13,078 nucleotides of DNA from Dehalococcoidia bacterium (GTDB lineage: Bacteria; Chloroflexota; Dehalococcoidia; Dehalococcoidales; JAUWYK01): assembly GCA_030615865.1 (NCBI GenBank), contig JAUWYK010000056.1, positions 1 to 13,078 of the forward strand. The letters are read 5' to 3'. The notes beneath the pieces are model-generated. The model saw only the letters and a list, made by a program, of their open reading frames with translations, did not search any database and was not told where the DNA came from. How positions within the stretch are numbered: position 1 is the stretch's first letter; each line of letters starts with the position of its first letter. The position numbers were made by a program, and so were the translations under genes. Shown here in pieces: positions 1-6,411 of this stretch.

Positions 1-89
1 GTTGGTTCTTCTGGTGCCGGACAGCCGATAGCAACCAAGCTGATGGCTAACAACAATGCTAACGGGATTAACAATATTTTCTTTTTCAC
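1..89 (-). CDS. N-terminus of a lipoprotein, cut by the window edge
   Basis: A GTG start at 89 follows a strong GGAGGAG ribosome binding site (96-102), and 29 codons are visible before the left edge. The peptide starts MKKK, continues with a hydrophobic stretch of about 16 residues rich in Leu, Ile and Ala, and reaches VAIGC with Cys at residue 23. It then turns polar (PAPEEP). This is a type II signal peptide, so the mature protein should be lipid-anchored outside the membrane. The body of the protein is outside the window. A solute-binding or other surface lipoprotein is possible but cannot be told from this fragment. Its leader resembles that of the truncated lipoprotein at 195-386. Confidence 0.75.
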   Translation of the reverse strand, partial: MKKKILLIPLALLLAISLVAIGCPAPEEP

Positions 90-109
90 TTGTTTCTCCT
101 CCTTCCTAA

Positions 110-124
110 GGCTTCTACAAACTG
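110..124 (-). repeat. duplicated lipoprotein leader, copy 1
   Basis: This is the partner of the repeat at 404-418. It lies about 20 bases upstream of the GTG start of the left-edge lipoprotein. Confidence 0.6.
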
Positions 125-194
125 TCTTAGGTCTTGTTACATAAAATCTCACATATCTCATCCCTCCTCTTCATTATGATATCGGCTCTAGTAC

Positions 195-386
195 CTAGTT
201 GCCGGCTGCAAGCCGGGGAATATTGACCATGACCAGTTTTGGATTGTTGGGGTTGCTCTCCAACCAATCGGTAGAGACGACAAGGGGAATCTCTCTGGCT
301 GGTGGGGCTGGCTTAGCACAAGCACTAAACAAAGGCAAGGCAACTAGTGTTAACAATGACAAACCAGAGGATTCCTTCCTTTTCAG
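195..386 (-). pseudogene. truncated rhodanese-like lipoprotein remnant
   Basis: Reading the minus strand from a CTG at 386, placed like the GTG of the neighbouring lipoprotein behind a GGAGGAG site, gives 63 codons ending in TAG at 195. The product has a basic start (KRKESS), a hydrophobic stretch and a lipobox-like FSAC, then AKPAPP. It continues LVVSTDWLESN...NPKLVMV, which matches the usual N-terminal pattern of rhodanese (sulfurtransferase) domains, VSTxWLxxxLxDPxLVxVDxR. It stops just where the conserved Asp-x-Arg and the rest of the domain should follow. The non-standard start and early stop suggest a decayed gene. The upstream promoter (470-498) is still intact. The rhodanese assignment rests on about 25 residues. 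Confidence 0.5.
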
Positions 387-403
387 TTATTTCTCCTCCC
401 TTG

Positions 404-418
404 GGCTTCTACAAACTG
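404..418 (-). repeat. duplicated lipoprotein leader, copy 2
   Basis: The minus-strand text CAGTTTGTAGAAGCC is identical at 404-418 and at 110-124. In both places it is followed within a few bases by GGAGGAGAAAyAA and then the start of a lipoprotein (386 and 89). The bases just before it are also alike (CCTAAkrCAG). The two lipoprotein genes therefore share a duplicated leader of about 45 bases that includes the ribosome binding site and first codons. Confidence 0.6.
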
Positions 419-469
419 CATTAGGCCTTGTAGTGCTTCAGTCATTTTCGGACAAATAGATGTGCCAAA

Positions 470-498
470 ATAATAAACCCGCCCCCAACTCTTGTCAA
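470..498 (-). promoter_or_regulatory. sigma-70-type promoter before the truncated lipoprotein
   Basis: On the minus strand a perfect TTGACA (493-498) is separated by exactly 17 bases from TATTAT (470-475), which matches the -10 consensus at five of six bases. Transcription would start near 463 and run towards the remnant at 386, giving a leader of about 75 bases. It is one of the best-matching promoters in the window, yet it serves an apparently dead gene. Confidence 0.65.
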
Positions 499-737
499 GC
501 TACCCCATTTGTTCATCTCCTTCCGCTCAGCGCAAATAGCTAGGTAGCGTGTCAAAGAGCTACATTTCTCCGAGATTTCTCCCGACAGATCCCTTGACCT
601 GTGGCTAAGATACCCGGATTTAAGGTCTCTGCGGTTAGGATTGAGAGGGTGTGACTGATGCACAGCATAGACCTGGCAAACTAAAGCCTGTTCAATATGT
701 GTACCGCCATGGCGGCGGCATCACCCTCCAAGCTGCC
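499..737. other. intergenic stretch without a supported gene
   Basis: This stretch lies between the end of the acyl-CoA operon (738) and the promoter at 470-498. Open frames here lack protein-like composition or family resemblance. Two small things stand out. A perfect 12-base palindrome CCGCCATGGCGG sits at 704-715. A minus-strand ATG at 721, behind GGAGGG, opens a 9-codon frame (MPPPWRYTY) ending at 692, directly after the VOC gene. The latter could be the stump of a lost sixth operon gene, but it is too short to support. No U-tailed terminator was found. Confidence 0.4.
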
Positions 738-1132
738 TCACCACTTTGGCTGTATGATTTCGGTGAGCACCCCGAAGTTACTCTGTGGGTGTATAAAGGC
801 TGCTTTGAAGTCCTCGGTATCAGCTTCCGATATTACCCTTAATCCCTTTGCCTTGATTGCCTCTATCGCCTGGTCAAATTGGTCAACCTCCAGGGACACA
901 TGGTGAATTCCCTCTCCTCTACTCTCAATAAACCGGTCAATTAAACTCTGTGGTTCGAGGCTGGCTAACAACTCAAGCTGGGCTTCACCAATTGAAATCA
1001 GGGCTGTTTCCATTTTTCGTCCTCGTACTTCTTCCGCCAAACTATTTCGGCACCGTAGGTTTCCTGGAAGAACTCAACCGCCCTGTCCAGATTCCTGACG
1101 GCGATGCCAACGTGGTTGAATTTTTTTATCAA
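738..1132 (-). pseudogene. methylmalonyl-CoA epimerase-like VOC protein, frameshifted
   Basis: A TTG start at 1132, behind AGAGGTGA, opens a frame starting MIKKFNHVGIAV, the typical first beta strand of methylmalonyl-CoA epimerase with metal ligand His7. After 40 codons (...KKYEDEK) that frame breaks and stops at 998. The -1 frame continues exactly as the family expects, METALISIGEAQLELL, then GIHHVSLEV (second His ligand) and HPQSNFGVLTEII (Glu ligand), ending at 738. Joined, the protein would be 131 residues, normal for the family. The break lies in an A5 run (1013-1017); one more A would restore the frame. The family epimerises (2R)/(2S)-methylmalonyl-CoA, but related VOC proteins vary. 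It is the last gene of the operon, 49 bases after the thiolase. A base deletion, a sequencing error, or slippage at the run are all possible. Confidence 0.8.
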
Positions 1133-1181
1133 AGGTCACCTCTTCTCTATATATATTTCTCTGTATAAAACAGGAGAAGTG

Positions 1182-2330
1182 TTATCGGGCCAGTATGTGA
1201 ATACTGGCAACCACTCCGTGTTCAAGTCCGGCGACAACACCACCGAGCATATGGGCCAGTCCGACCTTAGCATCGGGCGTTTGTCTGGCCCCGGCTTGAC
1301 CCCTTAAATGCAGGATAACCTCACAAACAGCCCGAACGCCCGAGGCACTTAAAGGATGTCCCAAAGAAAGGAGACCACCGCTCGGGTTGACCGGAATCCG
1401 GCCGCCTATCTCAGTCGCCCCTGTCCTGAGCAGAGCTATACCTTCGCCTTGCTTACATAGACCAAGGTCTTCATAGCGCAGTATCTCTTCATTGGCAAAA
1501 GCGTCATGCATTTCAACCAGGTCGATATCTTCCGGGCCACACCCCGCCATTTCATAGGCCATTTTGGCTACCCTGGTGCCTACAGGAGAGACAGTAATAT
1601 CTTCCTGGAACTCTTTGTAGTCGCCCGACTGGAGTGTGGAAGCAATCACTCTTATTGGCGTGGTGGTATATTTTCTGGCTACATCCAGGGAACAAAGAAT
1701 GGCAGCTGCCGCCCCATCGGTATTGGGGCAGCACATAAGCAGGGTAATGGGCTCGCATATCATGCGAGAATTTAAGACTTCTTCTATAGTAAATTCCTTC
1801 TTATACTGGGCTTGAGGATTAAGGCAACCGTGGCGGTGATTCTTGACCGAAACCTGGGCAAAGTCCTCTACAGTGGCCCCCTGTTCCTCCATCTGCCTCC
1901 TGGCAACCATTCCGAAAATGCCGGGCATGGTCATGCCCAGGTGTCCGTCCAGGTCGCTCTTCTCCGGAGGAATCAGTTTACCGGCTATCGGGCTGGTAGT
2001 CATTGACTCCACACCAACGGCTATGCCGACGTCACAGTGACCATCGGCTATTTCCTTCCAGACCCCCCTGAAGGCGGTAGAGCCACCAGCACAGGTATTT
2101 TCCACATTGACCATCTCAATGTGTCTTATACCTACTTCTTTCAATATGTCCTGTGCTGTACACCACGGATTGTACAGTCTGGAAGCATAGGCAACCTGAA
2201 CATCCTTTGGAGAGATGTCAGCATCAGTGAGCGCCACTGAAACAGCCTCACCACCGAGCTCAGCGGCAGTTTTCTCCGGGAACTTGCCAAAGACGCTTTG
2301 TCCCACCCCGATTACAGCCACTTCTCTCAT
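1182..2330 (-). CDS. SCP-x-type thiolase (acetyl-CoA acetyltransferase family)
   Basis: This 382-residue protein of the thiolase superfamily is of the lipid-transfer/SCP-x type. The nucleophile is Cys80 in VENTCAGGSTAF. Later motifs are MHDAFANEE (His275) and NPSGGLLSLGHP (His325). At the C-terminus HMLGG (360-364) stands where classical biosynthetic and degradative thiolases have CxGGG, so the second catalytic Cys is absent, as is usual in the SCP-x/archaeal branch. It should cleave or form the C-C bond of a 3-oxoacyl-CoA. Members of this branch are often encoded beside a DUF35 protein and bind it, and the DUF35 gene is here 38 bases upstream. The ATG at 2330 has an AAGGAGA site at good spacing. 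The substrate is unknown. Confidence 0.9.
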   Translation of the reverse strand: MREVAVIGVGQSVFGKFPEKTAAELGGEAVSVALTDADISPKDVQVAYASRLYNPWCTAQDILKEVGIRHIEMVNVENTCAGGSTAFRGVWKEIADGHCDVGIAVGVESMTTSPIAGKLIPPEKSDLDGHLGMTMPGIFGMVARRQMEEQGATVEDFAQVSVKNHRHGCLNPQAQYKKEFTIEEVLNSRMICEPITLLMCCPNTDGAAAAILCSLDVARKYTTTPIRVIASTLQSGDYKEFQEDITVSPVGTRVAKMAYEMAGCGPEDIDLVEMHDAFANEEILRYEDLGLCKQGEGIALLRTGATEIGGRIPVNPSGGLLSLGHPLSASGVRAVCEVILHLRGQAGARQTPDAKVGLAHMLGGVVAGLEHGVVASIHILAR

Positions 2331-2368
2331 CGTTTTTCTCCTTGCTACAGAATTGCCAGTTTGAACAG

Positions 2369-2761
2369 CTACACAGGCTTGAACTTATAACCAATGACCT
2401 GTTTGTCGTCTTCCCGCCAGAGCTCCTCTATCACCACTTCCATATCCATGCCCACTTTGAAAGGCTTGTCTTCTGTCATCTTCAGCGGGGCAAAGACCCG
2501 TATACCTTCAGGCATATCCACGAAGCCTATAGCATACGGGGGCTGAAAGTGGGTTGAAGGCATATGGCCGATGGTGTAAGAGTAAAGCTTACCACGCCGG
2601 CTCAGCACTACCTCCTCCATATCCTTGTTAAAACAGGCGGAACAAAACCGGGCTTTGGGGAAAAAGAGCCGCCCACAAGAGCTGCATTTATTACCCAGCA
2701 GCCTGCCGCCCTCAGCATCCTCGACGAAGATACCTTCTCTAACGGGAACTACGTCAGCCAT
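2369..2761 (-). CDS. DUF35 zinc-ribbon/OB-fold acyl-CoA-binding protein
   Basis: This 130-residue protein has a rubredoxin-like zinc ribbon with Cys26, Cys29, Cys40 and Cys43 (CSSC...CSAC). An OB fold follows (about 52-128) with the family pattern SYTIGH, PPYAIGFVDMPEGIRVFAPL and the final GYKFKPV. In archaea, DUF35 proteins bridge a thiolase and HMG-CoA synthase and share the CoA site. In actinobacterial steroid degradation a related domain belongs to the hydratase complex. No HMG-CoA synthase is present here, so the likely partner is the adjacent thiolase. The start at 2761 follows a GGGGG-type site. It sits between the ligase (67-base gap) and the thiolase (38-base gap). Confidence 0.88.
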   Translation of the reverse strand: MADVVPVREGIFVEDAEGGRLLGNKCSSCGRLFFPKARFCSACFNKDMEEVVLSRRGKLYSYTIGHMPSTHFQPPYAIGFVDMPEGIRVFAPLKMTEDKPFKVGMDMEVVIEELWREDDKQVIGYKFKPV

Positions 2762-2828
2762 TATATCCCCCTAATAGCTACTTCGTTGCGGTGTTTTAAC
2801 TACCGATTCGACCTGGCTTGAACTTTGC

Positions 2829-4433
2829 TTATCTTTTCACTTTGTACCCTGCTTTTTCCCTATCCCAGGTGTTAGCCGTAACACCTGCCTCTCTGAGTAT
2901 GTTCTTCTGCACCCTGTCGGTAGGTGTTTTCGGGAGGCTTTCCACAAACTCTACGTACCTTGGAACGGCAAAATAGGGCATCCTCTCTTGGCAAAAATCA
3001 AGCAGTTCCTCTGGAGCTAGCTTTTCTCCCTTTTTCAATACAACTACAATCTTGACCTCGTCCTCGGCTAGCTCTGATTTGACTGATATAGCAGCAGATT
3101 CACCCACTTTGGGATGAGCGTTGACTGTACGTTCAATCTCGAAAGAAGAGACGTTCTCCCCGCGTCTTCGAATATAATCCTTGATGCGGTCAACAAAGTA
3201 CAGGTAACCATCTTCGTCCAGGTAACCGGCGTCCCCGGTGTGGGTAAAGTAGTTTCTAAAGAGTTCAGCCGTCTTCTCAGGCATATTGTAATACCCTGAG
3301 GCCGTTGCCCAAGGCACTTTACCTCGGGCAACGATTTCGCCGACAGTCCTCGGCGGCACTGGAAAATCATTCTCATCGACGATCCTGACCTCGAAACTCT
3401 TAGTCTCCTTCCCGCAGGAACCAATTTTTGGTTTATCGTAGGGGTTATAGGTGATAATGGCTAATTCTGTCAGACCATAACCCTCTACCACTTTCAGATT
3501 GTACCTTTTCTCAAAATCCTCATATATTGCCGCCGGCATCGGATATGCCATGCAAACCCTTACCGGATTATCAGCGTCTTCTTCTTTTCTGGGCTGGTTA
3601 TATATGAAGTTAGCCATCGCTCCGAGAGAGTTGAAGATGGTAGCATTGGCCTTTCTAATCCAGTCCCAAAATCGACTTGCACTAAACCTTTCGTAGATAA
3701 CTGCCTTTGTTCCTAACAGCATGGCTGGATATAAACATAAGATTCTGGCATTGGCGTGGAACAGGGGCAAACAGGTAAAGAAGACATCGTCTGGTCTAGC
3801 TCTTGCTGCCTCGATGTATTCAAGGGCAGACAAATATATCATAGAGTGCGGTTCCATACACCCTTTTGCCGGACCAGTGGTCCCAGAGGTATACACTATC
3901 ATTTGCGGGTCACTGGCCTTAATATCAACCTGAACTCTTTCGGAAGAGCTATTAGTTAGCTCTTCGTAATCGACCACATCAAATCTCAGCTTCGGCATCC
4001 CTTCTGAGACAGGGGATTTCGACAAGACAACCACCTTCTTAAGCTTTGGTAAGTCGTTCTCAATGAACTTGAGCCTGTCGATTAGCTGGCGGTCTATGAT
4101 TATGACCTTCGAGTCGGAACTGTTTATGATATGCGAAAGAAAATCCCCTTTATTGGCCAGGTTAATCGGCACATCTATTATGCCTGCCTTGGACACCCCG
4201 AACCATAGATACACGGCTTCCAGAGAATTCGGCAGGAATGTAGCTACCTTGTCTCCTTGCTTTACACCAAGCCTAGGAAGCCCGTTGGCGATTCTGTTTG
4301 CGCTCTCGTTAACCTCTCGATAAGTAACTTCCTTTCCTTCCTCATATTGAAGAAAAGCCTTATCGCCGCACGTCTCAGCTTTGCCCTCAATAATCTGTCC
4401 TAAAGTCTGCTGACTGAAAGGATATTCCTTCAT
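2829..4433 (-). CDS. acyl-CoA ligase, ANL superfamily (CaiC-like)
   Basis: This AMP-forming ligase activates a carboxylic acid to its CoA thioester through an acyl-adenylate. I place the start at the ATG at 4433, giving 534 residues, because the AGGAGGAGG site (4439-4447) lies 5 bases before it. A GTG two codons earlier overlaps that site. Numbering from the GTG, the motifs are YTSGTTGPAKG (183-193), VEGYGLTE (318-325), HTGDAGYLDEDG (400-411) and RIKDYIRRRGENVSSFEIE (418-436). Near the end, PKTPTDRVQK puts Arg509 where the adenylation Lys usually stands, with Lys512 close by. The C-terminus (WDREKAGYKVKR) resembles crotonobetaine/carnitine-CoA-ligase-like proteins. The substrate cannot be assigned. 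Confidence 0.9.
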   Translation of the reverse strand: MKEYPFSQQTLGQIIEGKAETCGDKAFLQYEEGKEVTYREVNESANRIANGLPRLGVKQGDKVATFLPNSLEAVYLWFGVSKAGIIDVPINLANKGDFLSHIINSSDSKVIIIDRQLIDRLKFIENDLPKLKKVVVLSKSPVSEGMPKLRFDVVDYEELTNSSSERVQVDIKASDPQMIVYTSGTTGPAKGCMEPHSMIYLSALEYIEAARARPDDVFFTCLPLFHANARILCLYPAMLLGTKAVIYERFSASRFWDWIRKANATIFNSLGAMANFIYNQPRKEEDADNPVRVCMAYPMPAAIYEDFEKRYNLKVVEGYGLTELAIITYNPYDKPKIGSCGKETKSFEVRIVDENDFPVPPRTVGEIVARGKVPWATASGYYNMPEKTAELFRNYFTHTGDAGYLDEDGYLYFVDRIKDYIRRRGENVSSFEIERTVNAHPKVGESAAISVKSELAEDEVKIVVVLKKGEKLAPEELLDFCQERMPYFAVPRYVEFVESLPKTPTDRVQKNILREAGVTANTWDREKAGYKVKR

Positions 4434-4438
4434 CAGCA

Positions 4439-4447
4439 CCTCCTCCT
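4439..4447 (-). promoter_or_regulatory. ribosome binding site that decides the ligase start
   Basis: AGGAGGAGG on the minus strand lies 5 bases before the ATG at 4433. It overlaps the alternative GTG at 4437-4439, so that GTG is unlikely to be the start. Confidence 0.7.
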
Positions 4448-4537
4448 GGTGATGTCTGGTCAGAATCTAGCGTCCCACCGTGCTTGTCATTTTTCAATTT
4501 CCGCCCTGTATTGCTCTTGAGCGTTCGTTTATTTCGT

Positions 4538-5581
4538 TTATTCCTCTATCTGGGGCTTATCAGATCCGGGGCGAAACCAGGTTACCGGTCGAGACATGCG
4601 GGGGACTATGCCACTCTGCTTGAATTTGGGATAGCCAAGGCACATAGCCGTCATAATATTCCAGTGCTCATCAAATCCAAGCTTGGCCTTTATCTTGGGA
4701 ACGAGCCTGACGTCCCTGCCGAAATTGCTCCAGCAGCAACCGAGTCCTAGGGATTGTGCTGCCAGGTTCATGTTTTGCCCGCAAATGCCGATTTGCATCT
4801 CCGGACCGACCAGCTTTTCATTGGCACCCAGGAAGATCACACACGGGGCATTGAAAAAGATAGACAGTTCCTTTCGCACTACACAACCAAAACCTCCAAC
4901 TATGACCCGGTAATCACAAATCGGCGCCGGCAGAGTTCCGCCCACTGCAGCAAAAAAGTCCATCACCGTCTCGTCATTTATGTATAAGTTATACAATCCT
5001 GCATTTACGTTATAGGCTACCTCTTCAAGCTCGTTAATGAACTTTTTGTCTGTGACCACAGTGAATTTCCAAGGTTGCATGTTGCCGGCGCTCGGAGCGA
5101 ATCGTCCCGCTTCCAGAACCCGGCGTATAAGCGGTTCGGGGACAGGGTCTTCTTTAAAGTTGCGCACGCTCCGGCGATTCAATATGAGCCGCTCTACCTC
5201 GGTCCACTCAGCAGGCTTGTCTTCAGCGTCCTTGGGCTCTTGAGGCATCTTATATGGCGGGAATCCGGTATCGAAGTAACCTCCTTCGACTTTATAGGTT
5301 GAAACGATGGACAAAGCATCCACTGGACAGGCAACCATGCAATTAAAGCACGAAAAACAGGCGTATCCTTCCCTCAGCCTGGGAATTTCGTTCTCCCCCA
5401 TCTCCCAGGATTTAAAAGTACAGTTCTGAATGCAGAGCCCGCAAGCCGTGCATTTGTCCGGATCAACCTTCATCATGCCATTTTGAATTCCTTCCGGACG
5501 GAGCAGGGGTTTAAGTTCTTCAAACGTCACTTCCTTGCCGGCTTTAATCTTTTCTATCGTTTCCTTCTTAAGGTCTTTCAT
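4538..5581 (-). CDS. 2x[4Fe-4S] ferredoxin-nitroreductase fusion protein
   Basis: This 347-residue protein has two domains. Residues about 38-90 are a bacterial ferredoxin with two four-Cys sets: Cys44, 47, 50 and 54, then Cys75, 78, 81 and 85 (CFSCFNCMVACP). Residues about 130-330 are a nitroreductase-family FMN domain starting RRSVRNFKEDPVPEP, with the family's RFAPSAGNMQPWKF and the later NMNLAAQSLGLGCCW. Such fusions are common in anaerobes and probably pass ferredoxin electrons to an organic substrate through FMN; the specific reaction is unknown. It is the first gene of the operon. Its ATG follows GGGAGGAAG, about 20 bases below the predicted transcript start. Next to CoA-ester genes, it may reduce an unsaturated or activated intermediate, but this is inference. 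Confidence 0.88.
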   Translation of the reverse strand: MKDLKKETIEKIKAGKEVTFEELKPLLRPEGIQNGMMKVDPDKCTACGLCIQNCTFKSWEMGENEIPRLREGYACFSCFNCMVACPVDALSIVSTYKVEGGYFDTGFPPYKMPQEPKDAEDKPAEWTEVERLILNRRSVRNFKEDPVPEPLIRRVLEAGRFAPSAGNMQPWKFTVVTDKKFINELEEVAYNVNAGLYNLYINDETVMDFFAAVGGTLPAPICDYRVIVGGFGCVVRKELSIFFNAPCVIFLGANEKLVGPEMQIGICGQNMNLAAQSLGLGCCWSNFGRDVRLVPKIKAKLGFDEHWNIMTAMCLGYPKFKQSGIVPRMSRPVTWFRPGSDKPQIEE

Positions 5582-5608
5582 AGTCTACTTCCTCCCATTA
5601 TGCCTATC

Positions 5609-5638
5609 ATTATACATATAAACACGTGCTCCTGTAAA
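5609..5638 (-). promoter_or_regulatory. promoter of the acyl-CoA operon
   Basis: On the minus strand TTTACA (5633-5638, five of six consensus bases) is followed after 18 bases by a perfect TATAAT (5609-5614). Transcription would start near 5602, about 20 bases before the ATG at 5581. The spacer contains the palindrome CACGTG (5623-5628), which could be an operator but is too short to claim. Confidence 0.7.
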
Positions 5639-5804
5639 TCGTCACACATCTAACAAAAGGGCGGATTGTTACTCCTACGCGCAAGAGCCAAACCCCTTCG
5701 GAGAAGTGCTCATATCAAGCGTTAGGCTTTTGTAATACCACTTCCCTCTCCAAAGTAGTAACTACATTCTGCACGCCCAGGGGTTTCATCTCTATTTTGG
5801 GGTA
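5639..5804. other. intergenic region between divergent transcription units
   Basis: No supported gene lies here. A minus-strand frame spanning 5715-5906 ends in a protein-like tail (PLGVQNVVTTLEREVVLQKP), but it has no ribosome binding site or recognisable family and overlaps the plus-strand promoter. At most it is a stump of a lost gene. Confidence 0.35.
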
Positions 5805-5833
5805 TTGACAATCCCAGAGATAAGGGCTACACT
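5805..5833 (+). promoter_or_regulatory. promoter of the metallo-beta-lactamase unit
   Basis: A perfect TTGACA (5805-5810) is followed after 17 bases by TACACT (5828-5833), which matches the -10 consensus at four of six bases. The start near 5840 gives a leader of about 140 bases that carries the hairpin at 5897-5945. Confidence 0.6.
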
Positions 5834-5865
5834 CAAATTCCAACATGTGAAATGACCTCAAAATA

Positions 5866-5970
5866 ATATAAATTGGCTTAGGGAAGACGAGGTGTAAAAA
5901 GGGCACTGGAACCGCTCACTTAATGGCGGTGGCTGGTGCCCTTTTCGGTTTGAGTAGGTGAAGTGAGGAG
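5866..5970 (+). ncRNA. structured leader RNA, copy 1
   Basis: A strong hairpin pairs AAAAGGGCAC (5897-5906) with GTGCCCTTTT (5936-5945). An inner stem ACCGC (5911-5915) pairs with GCGGT (5926-5930). About 100 bases, from ATATAA at 5866 to the ribosome binding site, are similar to 8844-8968 upstream of the alpha/beta hydrolase. The 3' arm GGCGGTGGCyGGTGCyCTT is the best-conserved part. No plus-strand gene lies between the promoter at 5805 and this hairpin, so it is not simply the terminator of an upstream gene. It may be an attenuator, a cis-regulatory element or a short RNA gene. It matches no riboswitch class I can name. Confidence 0.45.
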
Positions 5971-5979
5971 GTGATGCGT

Positions 5980-6411
5980 ATGACAAATGATTCAGAAAAG
6001 CAAACTTCACTTGTACGTCGAATCACAATCGATGAGAAATTAGAAGACGATCTTATTCGTATACTAATTGCCAACTTGAAGGATAACGTAACAACGTTCA
6101 CCGATGATTCTACGTATTGGGAAGAGGAGGAAGAACTTTTTGTGCGGCCGGACAACTACCAAAAGAAGATTGGCATGACACGAGACAATGCCAAAAAGTG
6201 GCCCTGGGATAATTTATATGAAGGGCAGGTTTTCTTGGTCGGAAGATTTCGGGTCAGTCGTAATCGGGGTGCTCAGACTATGTTCGTTGTGGATGTGAAA
6301 CGAAGAAACCTCCAGTGTATTGACCGATTAATCAAAGAGCGTGTCAAGAAAAAGTATCTGGCTGCTTTAGAAAGGAGCATCCCAGATGGCGAGACAAATC
6401 AAACCGAGTGA
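5980..6411 (+). CDS. uncharacterised 143-residue protein coupled to MBL-fold gene
   Basis: I choose the ATG at 5980, which lies 7 bases after AGGAGGTG (5965-5972). GTG and ATG codons at 5971 and 5974 overlap or abut that site. I do not recognise the family. The N-terminal third is mixed charge (ITIDEKLEDDLIRILIANL) and is followed by an acidic run WEEEEEL. The middle has beta-strand-like text (YEGQVFLVGRFRVS, AQTMFVVDVKRR), and the C-terminus is a basic helix (LIKERVKKKYLAALERS). There is no signal peptide or membrane segment, so it should be cytoplasmic. Its last 26 bases overlap the start of the next gene, which implies translational coupling and a joint role with that protein. Confidence 0.75.
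   Translation: MTNDSEKQTSLVRRITIDEKLEDDLIRILIANLKDNVTTFTDDSTYWEEEEELFVRPDNYQKKIGMTRDNAKKWPWDNLYEGQVFLVGRFRVSRNRGAQTMFVVDVKRRNLQCIDRLIKERVKKKYLAALERSIPDGETNQTE

Noticed and set aside
199..459. 86-codon plus-strand frame
   Set aside because: It is antisense to the lipoprotein remnant. The minus strand explains the lipobox, rhodanese-like text, ribosome binding site and promoter.
442..663. 73-codon minus-strand frame before the truncated lipoprotein
   Set aside because: Its composition is not protein-like and it runs through the strong promoter at 470-498. No homology is recognisable.
692..721. Nine-codon frame MPPPWRYTY after the VOC gene
   Set aside because: It has a GGAGGG site but is too short to support as a gene. 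It is noted only as a possible stump of a lost sixth operon gene.
5715..5906. 63-codon minus-strand frame with a protein-like C-terminal end
   Set aside because: It has no ribosome binding site and no recognised family, and it overlaps the plus-strand promoter and leader hairpin. At most it is a decayed fragment.
5901..5941. T-box-like motif TGGAACCGC within GGGCAC...GTGCCC
   Set aside because: The motif matches the T-box antiterminator core, but no Stem I or specifier region is visible upstream, the downstream genes are not tRNA- or amino-acid-related, and copy 2 at 8881-8928 has AAGAACCAC instead.
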